DNA from: Clostridia bacterium
GTDB lineage: Bacteria; Bacillota_A; Clostridia; Oscillospirales; CAG-272
Direction: 5' to 3'
Length of the DNA stretch: 53,211 bases
NCBI GenBank assembly: GCA_017445115.1
Contig: JAFSUU010000066.1
Span: 1-53,211, forward strand
Both the position numbers and the translations under genes were made by a program. Below the pieces are notes generated by a model that saw nothing but the letters and a program-made list of their open reading frames with translations, was not told the DNA's origin and searched no databases. Below, piece after piece: positions 8,442 to 15,698 of the stretch. Positions within the stretch are counted from its first letter, which is position 1. The number at the start of each line of letters is the position of its first letter.

Positions 8442-9245
8442 TTATTTCATATACATTTTTCCGATAATGAAATTCTGGAGAGAGAGCGGGAGTATCTTTG
8501 AAAGAAACACTAAAAACTTATACGATGCGCCGACCGTAGTTTTCAAAGGCATTTTTCTCTTCTTTGCAAGTCTGTATATCCTTTTCGCGACGGTCACGGG
8601 CGACATTCCTCCCTGTTCGTCGCGCTCCATTTTTTCGACGCTGCGTGAGATCACACCGCCGTATATGTCGTCTCCCTTGTGGTCCTTCTTTCTCGACGAG
8701 GTGAAAGACGTTTTGACGTCTCCGAGCTGAACGTATCCCGCCTGTATACCGAATGATCTTACTTCATTGGCAGCAGCGCACATCAATGAAGCGACCGCGG
8801 ATTTGCTCGCCGAATAAAACGACTGGAACGGGATCGAAAAGATCGCCGCCGCGGACGATACCGCGATCACTCTGCCCTTTGTTTTTCTGAGATACGGTAC
8901 AGAGTTCTTTACTGTATGGAATACTCCGAAAAAATTGACGTCAAACTGGCGTCTTGCGTCAGCATCATCCGTAAACTCGACCGCGCCGGAGATACCGAAC
9001 CCTGCGTTGGCGATGACGACGTCTATTCTTCCTTCCGCCTCATCGACAGATCCAAGCGCGCACTTCACACTCTCTTCATCCGTCACGTCGCACGAAATAT
9101 CCGTGACTCCGTCAAGCTCCGAAGGTGTTCGGCTGAGATTATATACCTTAAAGCCATTATTCGAAAACAACTCCGCGCACTCACGCCCGATCCCCTTTGA
9201 CGCGCCGGTTATAACGCACACTTCTTTATCTGTCACCGTCCTCAC
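8442..9245 (-). CDS. Short-chain dehydrogenase/reductase (classical SDR)
   Basis: A 267-residue Rossmann-fold oxidoreductase. Cofactor motif TGASKGIG (13-20), NAG (80-82), catalytic Ser near 131 and YSASK (144-148, Tyr-x3-Lys) are all present, so it should be active with NAD(P)H. The substrate is unknown. The C-terminus is hydrophobic and basic (FLVFLSKILPLSLQNFIIGK), suggesting membrane association as in SDRs acting on lipids. Its start lies 20 bases inside the end of the upstream hypothetical gene, so the two are translationally linked. Confidence 0.88.
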   Translation of the reverse strand: MRTVTDKEVCVITGASKGIGRECAELFSNNGFKVYNLSRTPSELDGVTDISCDVTDEESVKCALGSVDEAEGRIDVVIANAGFGISGAVEFTDDADARRQFDVNFFGVFHTVKNSVPYLRKTKGRVIAVSSAAAIFSIPFQSFYSASKSAVASLMCAAANEVRSFGIQAGYVQLGDVKTSFTSSRKKDHKGDDIYGGVISRSVEKMERDEQGGMSPVTVAKRIYRLAKKRKMPLKTTVGASYKFLVFLSKILPLSLQNFIIGKMYMK

Positions 9246-9705
9246 CCCGATCCATTTTTCTCACGACGAATTCATCTCTGAACGAATACATCTCCCCGTT
9301 ATTTATCAGGACGAAATCGTATAGTTCTACTTTTCCAAGCGCATTCCGGATCTTCTCAGCGGAGTCAGCAGCATTTTTTATGCTGAGCTTTCGCGCCGCT
9401 GATAAGCATACCACCGCACGTTTCGCCCCGCACTTTGAACCGACAATCCGGAAAACGCCGGGCTTTTTAAGGGCTTCGCCCACCTCGTAACCTTTGAGAA
9501 ATATCTTGCCTTTCACTATTCCCCGCTCGTTGATATAAACGATATTGAGAGTTTCCTTTTTGACAGTTCCGGCAAAGAGCGCAAAGTACGTCAAATACTT
9601 TGTATTAACAAGAAAATTGCCCGTCAGACAACGCGTCGCCGCATCTTCGGCGGAATGAAGCTTAAGCGCTTCGAATATTTCGTTCTTAACGTTTTCAAGC
9701 TCCAT
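9226..9705 (-). CDS. Hypothetical protein, about 159 residues, upstream of SDR
   Basis: I do not recognise a family. Starting at ATG 9705 (MELENVKNE), which has a GGCGGAG ribosome site, the protein is 159 residues. An in-frame GTG at 9720 lacks such a site. It has no membrane segment or signal peptide. Seen are a helical N-terminus, a cysteine in CLTGNFL, a possible beta-rich middle (NIVYINERGIVKGKIFL) and a basic patch KCGAKRAVVCLSAARK. The C-terminal coding end overlaps the SDR start by 20 bases, suggesting linked function. Confidence 0.65.
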   Translation of the reverse strand: MELENVKNEIFEALKLHSAEDAATRCLTGNFLVNTKYLTYFALFAGTVKKETLNIVYINERGIVKGKIFLKGYEVGEALKKPGVFRIVGSKCGAKRAVVCLSAARKLSIKNAADSAEKIRNALGKVELYDFVLINNGEMYSFRDEFVVRKMDRGEDGDR

Positions 9706-9752
9706 TTCACTCCGCCCCACAAGCTAAAATTTTCAAGCTGTGCTGTATCTAC

Positions 9753-9781
9753 ATTATATAGTTATACCATCATAAAGTCAA
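9753..9781 (-). promoter_or_regulatory. Promoter for hypothetical-SDR operon
   Basis: On the minus strand, TTGACT (9776-9781), 17-base spacer, TATAAT (9753-9758), about 48 bases ahead of the ATG at 9705. Confidence 0.7.
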
Positions 9782-9839
9782 GCGGATAGATAATATAGCA
9801 GCTGATAAATCAAATGCTAAGTTTCAATGAAAAATCATA

Positions 9840-9868
9840 TTGACATAAATAGCCGCCATTGATATAAT
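9840..9868 (+). promoter_or_regulatory. Promoter for the DUF308 gene
   Basis: A perfect consensus: TTGACA (9840-9845), 17 bases, TATAAT (9863-9868), with an AGGAGGAAAA ribosome site before the ATG at 9905. Confidence 0.85.
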
Positions 9869-9904
9869 TAATATAACAAAGCAAACCAACAGGAGGAAAA
9901 ACAC

Positions 9905-10546
9905 ATGTCTGAAAAATTGCCTGCAACCGTTCCGGAGAAAAAGCAGGAAACCGTATCGAAAAAAGTTGTTGACTTGCTGAAAAGCTACGTATTCGACGGC
10001 TTTCTCCTGATAGCTCTCGGCTTGGTCATGCTGATCTGGCCGGAAAACTCTCTTATGACGATCTGCATAGTTGCCGGTATTATTATCGGAGTGATGGGGT
10101 TTGTCAGATGTATAGCGTTTTTCGTAGATAAGAAAAAAGATCAAAGCCCTACCGATCTGTTAATGGGAGTAATCCTTCTCGCTGCCGGTGTTGCGCTTAT
10201 CGTCAAGTCGGATTTCTTCATTTCCGTTTTCCAGTACATAACCGGCGTCATCCTCATCTACGGCGCTATCCTGATGTTCGCGCAAGCGTATACTCTCCGC
10301 CGCGAAAAGGGACCGCTGTTCTTGTTCTCACTGATCTTCGCCATCGTCACCACCGCGCTTGCCGTCGTCATACTGATCAACCCGCTGTCATTCGCCTCGT
10401 TCATCACAAGACTTCACGGGGTCGCGCTAATAATTGAAGGATTGTCAATGATCGGCGTTCTTCGCAAGATCGGCGTAGAAGCGAAAGGCAAAAAATCAAA
10501 CGACAACGGACAGAACCCCGGCAATCCGTCGGGAGATGTGGAATAA
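9905..10546 (+). CDS. DUF308 (HdeD-like) membrane protein
   Basis: A 213-residue protein with a polar N-terminal tail (1-30), then paired hydrophobic segments at about 33-50, 54-72, 85-103, 108-127, 138-158 and 162-182. This is the repeated two-helix pattern of DUF308/HdeD proteins. HdeD is linked to acid stress in enterobacteria; in Firmicutes the role is unknown. The tail after 190 is hydrophilic and basic, then Asn/Gly-rich (SNDNGQNPGNPSGD). Monocistronic with a consensus promoter, so probably well expressed. Confidence 0.82.
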   Translation: MSEKLPATVPEKKQETVSKKVVDLLKSYVFDGFLLIALGLVMLIWPENSLMTICIVAGIIIGVMGFVRCIAFFVDKKKDQSPTDLLMGVILLAAGVALIVKSDFFISVFQYITGVILIYGAILMFAQAYTLRREKGPLFLFSLIFAIVTTALAVVILINPLSFASFITRLHGVALIIEGLSMIGVLRKIGVEAKGKKSNDNGQNPGNPSGDVE

Positions 10547-10585
10547 GTAATTCATTTCTTTATAAGAAAAGCATATGACATAATA

Positions 10586-10612
10586 AAAGCACTGCTGCCG
10601 CAGTGCTTTATA
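10586..10612. terminator. Bidirectional terminator between DUF308 and EAL genes
   Basis: Stem AAAGCACTGC/GCAGTGCTTT (10586-10595, 10600-10609) with loop TGCC lies between two convergent genes. Confidence 0.75.
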
Positions 10613-10615
10613 TTA

Positions 10616-11830
10616 TTATTCTTCTCCGCTTACAAAATTATTGCACAGACTAATCACCAAAACGTCATCCGTCATTGGACTCTTCACAAAATAGTTGCTG
10701 GTTTCCACTTTGCGGTAAATGCCGTCGTCGCCGATCTGCCTGGTAATCATATGGAATTCTTTCTTTCCCTCTCTATACAATTTGAGCTGGTTTTCACGGC
10801 AAAACATAGCACTCCAACGTTTCTGATCTTCCGGATGCATAGTACTGGTACCGTGACTTATCAGATCATCCACAGTGCCGGTGGACGGGCAGCTTTTTGA
10901 CGTAAAGTTTTCATATGTCATCATATAAAAGCTGTTGCGCGTCAAATTGCCGTAGATGATCAACGGATACCTCATATAGATCGCATGAAGCAAAAGCTGA
11001 AGGGCTGATGTCTCGGACTGAATTTGAAGAATGTCCTCTTCTTCAAGATGGGCACGCTGATTATTCAAGCACTGTATAAAATCGTCCTCTGTCATAGGCT
11101 GGAAAAAATAGAATCCCTGAATCAGATTACAGTTGCACGTGCGGAGAAAGCCAAGCTGCTCCTTTGTCTCTACGCCTTCTGCAACGGTACGGATGTTCAG
11201 ACGATTGGCGAACAGGAATATACTGTCCAGAATAATGCGTTCCCGTTCATCCTCGCAGTTTTTCTTCAGAAGAGACCGATCGATTTTGATTTCATCCGGA
11301 AGAGTATCTGCTACCAAGCTCAAAGAAGAAAGACCGCTGCCGAAATCGTCGACAGAAAATTCAAATCCGTTTTCATGCAGCTCCTTGACCGTTTTTTTCA
11401 TTAATTCTTCTTCCTGAATCATGGTAGATTCCGTGATCTCCACTATGATCAGGCGATGATCAAGATGGTGAGAATCTACGATTTCGGCAAGGTGTTTCGG
11501 CATATCCTCTTCGCGAAGATGCCAGCGAGAGAAGTTGACTGATATCGGCACGGGTTCTATATTCAGTTCTTTCAGTCGTTCGAGGAACAAACACACTTTC
11601 TCGACTACATACCAATCCAGCATGGCAATGGCACCTGTCTGTTCCATAGAAGACAAAAATTGATTCGGCAATACTATGCTGCCATCTTCTTTGACCCATC
11701 GGATCAATGCTTCGGCAGATTTCATACGACTTGTCGTAGCATCAATTTTGGGTTGATAATACACTTTTAGTTCCCGTCTCTGCATAGCCTGCATTGCCGT
11801 GAGAACTTCGCTGATTATGAAACCATTCAT
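10616..11830 (-). CDS. Cyclic di-GMP phosphodiesterase, EAL domain plus C-terminal sensor-like region
   Basis: A 404-residue soluble protein. The EAL domain (about 5-255) keeps catalytic and metal-binding positions: EAL (40-42), Asn99 in SVNFSR, Glu131 in EITES, DDFGSG (161-166), Lys182 in IKID and VAEGVET (216-222). It should therefore hydrolyse c-di-GMP. Residues 270-404 form a separate region ending in a stretch like PAS folds (HMITRQIGDDGIYRKVETSNYF); this C-terminal sensor position is less usual than an N-terminal one. No GGDEF domain. The gene is visibly more A/T-rich than its neighbours and has its own promoter and a structured 130-base leader. Confidence 0.9.
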   Translation of the reverse strand: MNGFIISEVLTAMQAMQRRELKVYYQPKIDATTSRMKSAEALIRWVKEDGSIVLPNQFLSSMEQTGAIAMLDWYVVEKVCLFLERLKELNIEPVPISVNFSRWHLREEDMPKHLAEIVDSHHLDHRLIIVEITESTMIQEEELMKKTVKELHENGFEFSVDDFGSGLSSLSLVADTLPDEIKIDRSLLKKNCEDERERIILDSIFLFANRLNIRTVAEGVETKEQLGFLRTCNCNLIQGFYFFQPMTEDDFIQCLNNQRAHLEEEDILQIQSETSALQLLLHAIYMRYPLIIYGNLTRNSFYMMTYENFTSKSCPSTGTVDDLISHGTSTMHPEDQKRWSAMFCRENQLKLYREGKKEFHMITRQIGDDGIYRKVETSNYFVKSPMTDDVLVISLCNNFVSGEE

Positions 11831-11843
11831 TTTTTGTCCCTCA

Positions 11844-11945
11844 GGTTAAATATTGTCGGTTGAGACCGCTCTCGAAAAATGCGGTCTTCTTATATTCGTT
11901 TAGTCGGTATTAATAATCGACGATCTTTGGCAATATTAACCGACG
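11844..11945 (-). promoter_or_regulatory. Structured 5' leader of the EAL gene with alternative pairings
   Basis: In the EAL transcript, GTCGGTTAATATTG (11932-11945) can pair either with AACCGAC (through GTCGGTT) or with CAATATTTAACC (through GGTTAATATTG, one bulged T), both in 11844-11861. Between them lies a hairpin AGACCGC/GCGGTCT. Mutually exclusive helices like these are a hallmark of regulated leaders. It does not match the c-di-GMP-I or -II riboswitch consensus as I remember them. Confidence 0.35.
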
Positions 11946-11961
11946 TATTATTGACATAAAT

Positions 11962-11990
11962 ATTATATCGTAGATAATTATGCTTGTCTA
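11962..11990 (-). promoter_or_regulatory. Promoter for the EAL gene
   Basis: On the minus strand, TAGACA (11985-11990), 17 bases, TATAAT (11962-11967). It leaves a leader of roughly 125 bases before the ATG at 11830. Confidence 0.65.
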
Positions 11991-12081
11991 TACTATTATA
12001 TAAAAATAATGATCGCAAAATGTAATAAAATGTCATTTATGATCTTTCCGACCTTGAACCGGTGTGAAGTGATGAACAATC

Positions 12082-12113
12082 AAAAAGGGCATCGTACTTA
12101 CGATGCCCTTTTT
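12082..12113. terminator. Terminator of the tRNA-Met/tRNA-Glu operon
   Basis: A perfect 14-bp stem (12082-12095 with 12100-12113) with loop ACTT and flanking A and T runs, starting directly after the CCA end of tRNA-Glu. Confidence 0.9.
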
Positions 12114-12188
12114 TGGTGACCCGTGGGAGAATCGAACTCCCGTTACCGCCGTGAAAGGGCGGTGTCTTAGCCGCTTGACCAACGGGCC
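12114..12188 (-). tRNA. tRNA-Glu (anticodon UUC)
   Basis: Complete cloverleaf on the minus strand: acceptor GGCCCGT/ACGGGTC, anticodon stem CCGCC/GGCGG around loop CTTTCAC (anticodon TTC), T-arm with GTTCGATTC, and an encoded CCA. It is second in a two-tRNA transcript after tRNA-Met. Confidence 0.96.
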
Positions 12189-12223
12189 GGAATTGGCTCG
12201 GTAGATACTTCCGCCTCGCCAAA

Positions 12224-12300
12224 TGGTAGCGGAAGTTGGACTTGAACCCACGACCTATCGGGTATGAACCGATTGCTCTAGCCAACTGAGCTATTCCGCC
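12224..12300 (-). tRNA. tRNA-Met (anticodon CAU)
   Basis: Complete cloverleaf on the minus strand: acceptor GGCGGAA/TTCCGCT, anticodon stem ATCGG/CCGAT around loop TTCATAC (anticodon CAT), T-arm GTGGGTTCAAGTCC, encoded CCA. The anticodon stem lacks the three G-C pairs of an initiator, so it is an elongator Met tRNA; a tRNA-Ile with modified C34 is a less likely alternative. Confidence 0.93.
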
Positions 12301-12332
12301 ATAACGCCGGAATGTCAACCGAACGCTTGATT

Positions 12333-12361
12333 ATTATAACATGACGATCGTGTTTTGTCAA
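12333..12361 (-). promoter_or_regulatory. Promoter of the tRNA-Met/tRNA-Glu operon
   Basis: Perfect consensus on the minus strand: TTGACA (12356-12361), 17 bases, TATAAT (12333-12338). Confidence 0.88.
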
Positions 12362-12408
12362 CACTTTTTTATCATTTTTTTATTTTGCAAAAATCCGTCT
12401 TTTTACCG

Positions 12409-13029
12409 TCAATAATCAAACCCGAAGACTTCCGAGAGTATCTCGAGTATTTTGAATCTGACTTTGTATTTCGAGCCCGAATTATTGTTGATCAGACGGT
12501 ACTGTTCACTCGTAAAACCCGCCTCGACAAAATCTTCTTTTTGTTCCTTCTCACCTGCTGATCTGCAAAGCGGAGGAAACAGGACGCACCACCAGTTATG
12601 CCCCTCTCCCTCTCCGATGACGACGCGGAGCGAAGTATATTTTCCCGCTGGAAGCGTGAAGCCTTCATAGTATCTTACCGGATAATATTCCTCGTCAAAG
12701 AAGACTTCAACGATATCATCCGAACCGTTCTCTTCGAGCGCCGCCAACGCTGCGTTTTTAATATCTGTTTTATGAGCGACTATCGCCGACTCCGCTTCTG
12801 CCTTGTCCGATACTGAAATACCCGACAGCACGTCCAGTACCGCGTCTCTGACTTTCAGTTTCAGTTTCTGGTCCTCGTCGCTGTCAGACGCGGCTATGAC
12901 GTGGAGCCTTATCATATCCTCATATATCTTCTCCTCTCCCCTTATCGGAAGATACTCCGCCATAATGAAAGTGAGGATGACGAGTGCAAACAGTGAAACG
13001 AGTATTCTGATTGTCTTTGATTTTTTCAT
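12409..13029 (-). CDS. spoIIR: Stage II sporulation protein R
   Basis: A 206-residue protein with an N-terminal signal anchor (about 7-25) and the SpoIIR hallmarks: RLHVIAASDSDEDQ (41-54), KLKVRDAVLD, and the C-terminal YTSLRVVIGEGEGHNWWCVLFPPLC. In spore formers SpoIIR is made in the forespore, is exported and triggers SpoIIGA to activate mother-cell sigma-E. Its presence suggests that this organism sporulates or descends from spore formers. No clear promoter is seen; a forespore sigma-F promoter would not match the vegetative consensus. Confidence 0.93.
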   Translation of the reverse strand: MKKSKTIRILVSLFALVILTFIMAEYLPIRGEEKIYEDMIRLHVIAASDSDEDQKLKLKVRDAVLDVLSGISVSDKAEAESAIVAHKTDIKNAALAALEENGSDDIVEVFFDEEYYPVRYYEGFTLPAGKYTSLRVVIGEGEGHNWWCVLFPPLCRSAGEKEQKEDFVEAGFTSEQYRLINNNSGSKYKVRFKILEILSEVFGFDY

Positions 13030-13095
13030 GATTTTTTACTCCGCATTTTTCCAAGATAACCTATTATGCGGCGGATCAAATGTTTTTATTCAAAA

Positions 13096-13120
13096 AAATA
13101 CGCCCCGGTCACCCGGGGCG
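13096..13120 (-). terminator. Terminator of alanine dehydrogenase gene
   Basis: Stem CGCCCCGG/CCGGGGCG (13101-13108, 13113-13120) with loop TCAC. On the minus strand it is followed by TATTTTTTTG. Confidence 0.85.
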
Positions 13121-13136
13121 CAAATATTTCAAATGA

Positions 13137-14252
13137 TCATTTCAGTACGTCAAGAAGCTCAGTGTATTCATAACCGTGAGCCGCGGCGACGTTACGGTTC
13201 GTGAGCTTGCCTTCGTAGGTGTTGACGCCGCTTCTGATGACTTCACTCTTGCGGCACGCCGCTTCAAGCCCTTCCGACGCGATCTCAAGACCGTACTTTA
13301 TCGTGGCGTTCGTAAGCGCGACGGTAGACGTTCTCGGCACAGCGCCGGGCATATTGCCGACGCAATAGTGAACGACTCCCTGCTCGATGAATACGGGATC
13401 GTCATGTGTCGTGACGTGAGACGACTCACCGCATCCGCCCTGGTCTATCGCGACGTCGACGAATACCGCTCCGTCTTTCATCTCGGGCAGATACTTTTTC
13501 TTGAAGAGCTTCGGTGTCGCGCCTCCGGGGATAAGAACGGAACCGATGACGAGGTCGGCGTCTTTGAGCGCTCTCTCGACGTTAGAGTCGTTCGAAACGA
13601 GAGTCTGAATGTGAGCTCCGAACATATTGTCGAGCTCTTCAAGTCTCTTGAGACTGATATCGAGTATCGTTACGTTTGCCCCCATACCGACCGCGATCTT
13701 GCAGGCGTTCATACCGACGGTACCGCCGCCGAGGATGACGACGTTCGCCTTCGGCGTGCCGGGAACTCCGGCGAGAAGTATTCCCTCTCCGCCGAATCTC
13801 TTTTCAAGATACTTTGCGCCTTCCTGTATTGAAAGACGTCCCGCGATCTGGCTCATCGGAGCGAGGAGCGGAAGAAGTCCGTCTTTTTCGCGAAGCGTCT
13901 CATACGCGACCGTATTGACCTTTCCTTTCAGAAGCGCGTCTGTCTGCTGTTTGTCGGCGGCAAGGTGGAGATATGTGTAAAGGATTAGTCCGTCTCTGAA
14001 AAGCGGATATTCGCACTCAAGCGGCTCCTTTACCTTCACCATCATATCGACGTGTCCCCAAATATCCGCCGGTTCGTCGAGAAGCGACGCTCCCGCCGCT
14101 ACGTACTCGCTGTCCGAAAAGCCCGAGCCGACGCCCGCGCCCTTTTCCATATATACATGATGTCCTGCGGCTACGTACACCTTCACATTGTCCGGTGTAA
14201 GTCCGACACGAAATTCATTGTTTTTGATCTCTTTAACGCATCCGATTTTCAT
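13137..14252 (-). CDS. ald: Alanine dehydrogenase
   Basis: A 371-residue enzyme interconverting L-alanine and pyruvate plus ammonia with NAD. The N-terminal signature MKIGCVKEIKNNEFRVGLTP, substrate-site KVKEPL (about 72-77), the Rossmann loop VVILGGGTVGMNA (about 171-183) and the near-C-terminal NMPGAVPRTSTVALTNAT are characteristic. Full length. Monocistronic, with an AAAGGAG ribosome site, its own promoter and a terminator. In spore formers Ald helps use alanine during growth and sporulation, which fits the neighbouring spoIIR only loosely. Confidence 0.96.
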   Translation of the reverse strand: MKIGCVKEIKNNEFRVGLTPDNVKVYVAAGHHVYMEKGAGVGSGFSDSEYVAAGASLLDEPADIWGHVDMMVKVKEPLECEYPLFRDGLILYTYLHLAADKQQTDALLKGKVNTVAYETLREKDGLLPLLAPMSQIAGRLSIQEGAKYLEKRFGGEGILLAGVPGTPKANVVILGGGTVGMNACKIAVGMGANVTILDISLKRLEELDNMFGAHIQTLVSNDSNVERALKDADLVIGSVLIPGGATPKLFKKKYLPEMKDGAVFVDVAIDQGGCGESSHVTTHDDPVFIEQGVVHYCVGNMPGAVPRTSTVALTNATIKYGLEIASEGLEAACRKSEVIRSGVNTYEGKLTNRNVAAAHGYEYTELLDVLK

Positions 14253-14285
14253 ATTTTTTTCTCCTTTCGGAATTTTTGATGTTTC

Positions 14286-14314
14286 AGTATAACATACATA
14301 TTTAAAAATGTAAA
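14286..14314 (-). promoter_or_regulatory. Promoter for ald
   Basis: On the minus strand, TTTACA (14309-14314), 17 bases, TATACT (14286-14291). Confidence 0.7.
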
Positions 14315-14352
14315 GTTATTTTGTGATATTTTTGATTCAAATAATTAATCGA

Positions 14353-14376
14353 CCGCGCGGCAAATTTGCCGCGCGG
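14353..14376 (-). terminator. Hairpin ending the SPFH operon
   Basis: A perfect inverted repeat CCGCGCGGCAAA/TTTGCCGCGCGG just past the last gene of the operon. The T-run is poor, so termination strength is uncertain. Confidence 0.55.
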
Positions 14377-14401
14377 CCTTGCTTAAATTCGAATCATTTG
14401 A

Positions 14402-14887
14402 TCAAGCCCACGGATCATCGGACGCGGGAACTCTGATGTCTGGAAGCAGGAACTGTTCCCAGAGATACCAGGTGTCGCCCTTCGCTCTCATCTTGACCTG
14501 ACGGGGCGAATCTGCGCCGCTCGATTTAATGTAGAGAAGCGCGTATTTGTCTTCATTGAACGAATACGGTGTTTCCGTCACCGTGATCGTATACGGAACG
14601 GAGGGCTCGTAGTTGTTCGCTGGAGACGTGCCGGCGAAATAAGAGCGCGGAACGTATCCTTTTCCGACGAGTCTGTCGCGAAGGAACTGCTTCTCGTAAG
14701 TCGACAGAGGCTGAGGTCCTTTGAGGAAATTCAGCATGTCTATCGTCTCGTCGACGTTCTTTTCATAGTGGCAGAGGACCGCCGCCGTGAGTGCTGCCGT
14801 GACGTAAGGATCCTTCAGCTGTGCTTCCGGCATAGCCTGGAGTTCAGCTACGTTCTGAGGGAGCTTTGCAAACGTGAATGTCTTCAT
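14402..14887 (-). CDS. Hypothetical protein, last gene of SPFH operon (possibly DUF6935)
   Basis: A 161-residue soluble protein with no signal peptide. Residues 1-85 look helical (TFAKLPQNVAELQAMPEAQLKDPYVTAALTAAVL is the kind of segment, about 4-40). Residues 95-150 look beta-rich and end YLWEQFLLPDIRVPASDDPWA. It resembles proteins I associate, without certainty, with DUF6935. It lies 30 bases after the TPM gene in the same direction, so it probably works with the SPFH/zinc-ribbon/TPM set. There is a well-placed ribosome site (AAAGGATAT) before the ATG at 14887. Confidence 0.6.
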   Translation of the reverse strand: MKTFTFAKLPQNVAELQAMPEAQLKDPYVTAALTAAVLCHYEKNVDETIDMLNFLKGPQPLSTYEKQFLRDRLVGKGYVPRSYFAGTSPANNYEPSVPYTITVTETPYSFNEDKYALLYIKSSGADSPRQVKMRAKGDTWYLWEQFLLPDIRVPASDDPWA

Positions 14888-14917
14888 AATATATCCTTTC
14901 TTTTCTTTAGCATAATA

Positions 14918-15694
14918 TCAGAATCTTGACGTGCTGTGGCTCACGCCTCCAGCCGAGGTATGAGAACCTCCTCCGCCTCTTGAAGAATTGTCCGCGCGAG
15001 GTGTTCTCGATACGTGAGAGTACAAATACAAATCGCGGCTCTCGCGGAGATAAAAACTGCCTGGAATAACGTAATCTGCCGCCTGATTTTTCTTCGATAC
15101 GCTCTTAAGTTTACCCTTCATTACAAGAACTATTATCAAAGCGATTATAAACCCGACAACGACGGCGATCAAAAGGCTCTTCACTACATGAAAAGCGTGC
15201 TCTTCATTGAATTTTTCAATATATCTCGACTCGGCTTCAACACACTCTTTGACAACGGCCACGTAGTCGTGATCTCTGATCTTCTGCTTGAACGAGTATG
15301 AAAATTCCGCAATAGCGTCAGAGGTCTCGCTCTTTTCGGAGAAATTCCCTGCAAGGGAGATGACGGTGTTATACGTGACGTAGTCATCCGTTATAATGAC
15401 GGTTATGATGCCGTCACGCTTCTCACCTGTGCCGTAGCCTCCGTCATCGTAGAACGCTTCGACCTCTTCATCGGTCACGTCTTCGGGAACGAAGAAAACA
15501 ACGACATCAACTCCGTATTTTTCGCTCATATCGGAGAGCATTTTATTCGCTTCGCTAAACTCCGAGTCGGTGAGAACGCCGGAGATATCTTTGAGATATA
15601 CCTTTCCGTCAGCCGCGGAAGAGTTGAAAGCGAATATAACAGCGAGAGATGCGAGCATGAATAACGTTAAGAATACAGATAATATCTTTTTCAT
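14918..15694 (-). CDS. TPM-domain membrane protein (YdjH-like)
   Basis: A 258-residue protein. A signal sequence covers about 1-28 (cleavage near SSAADGK). A TPM domain follows (about 31-155) with the usual SGVLTDSE and IITDD elements and an extracytoplasmic location. A membrane helix at about 168-192 precedes a cytoplasmic tail that ends in a Gly/Ser/His-rich stretch (GGGGSHTSAGGVSHSTSRF). That topology and tail are typical of proteins next to SPFH/zinc-ribbon genes, such as B. subtilis YdjH. Four bases separate it from the upstream zinc-ribbon gene. Confidence 0.82.
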   Translation of the reverse strand: MKKILSVFLTLFMLASLAVIFAFNSSAADGKVYLKDISGVLTDSEFSEANKMLSDMSEKYGVDVVVFFVPEDVTDEEVEAFYDDGGYGTGEKRDGIITVIITDDYVTYNTVISLAGNFSEKSETSDAIAEFSYSFKQKIRDHDYVAVVKECVEAESRYIEKFNEEHAFHVVKSLLIAVVVGFIIALIIVLVMKGKLKSVSKKNQAADYVIPGSFYLRESRDLYLYSHVSRTPRADNSSRGGGGSHTSAGGVSHSTSRF

Positions 15695-15698
15695 ACTC

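Noticed and set aside
11844..11945. c-di-GMP riboswitch ahead of the EAL gene
   Set aside because: Neither the class I GCAAACC/ACGCAAAGCC elements nor a class II pseudoknot pattern is recognisable.
12033..12318. Open frames across tRNA-Glu and tRNA-Met
   Set aside because: Same artefact: they are translations of the tRNA genes (GGIAQLARA-type strings).
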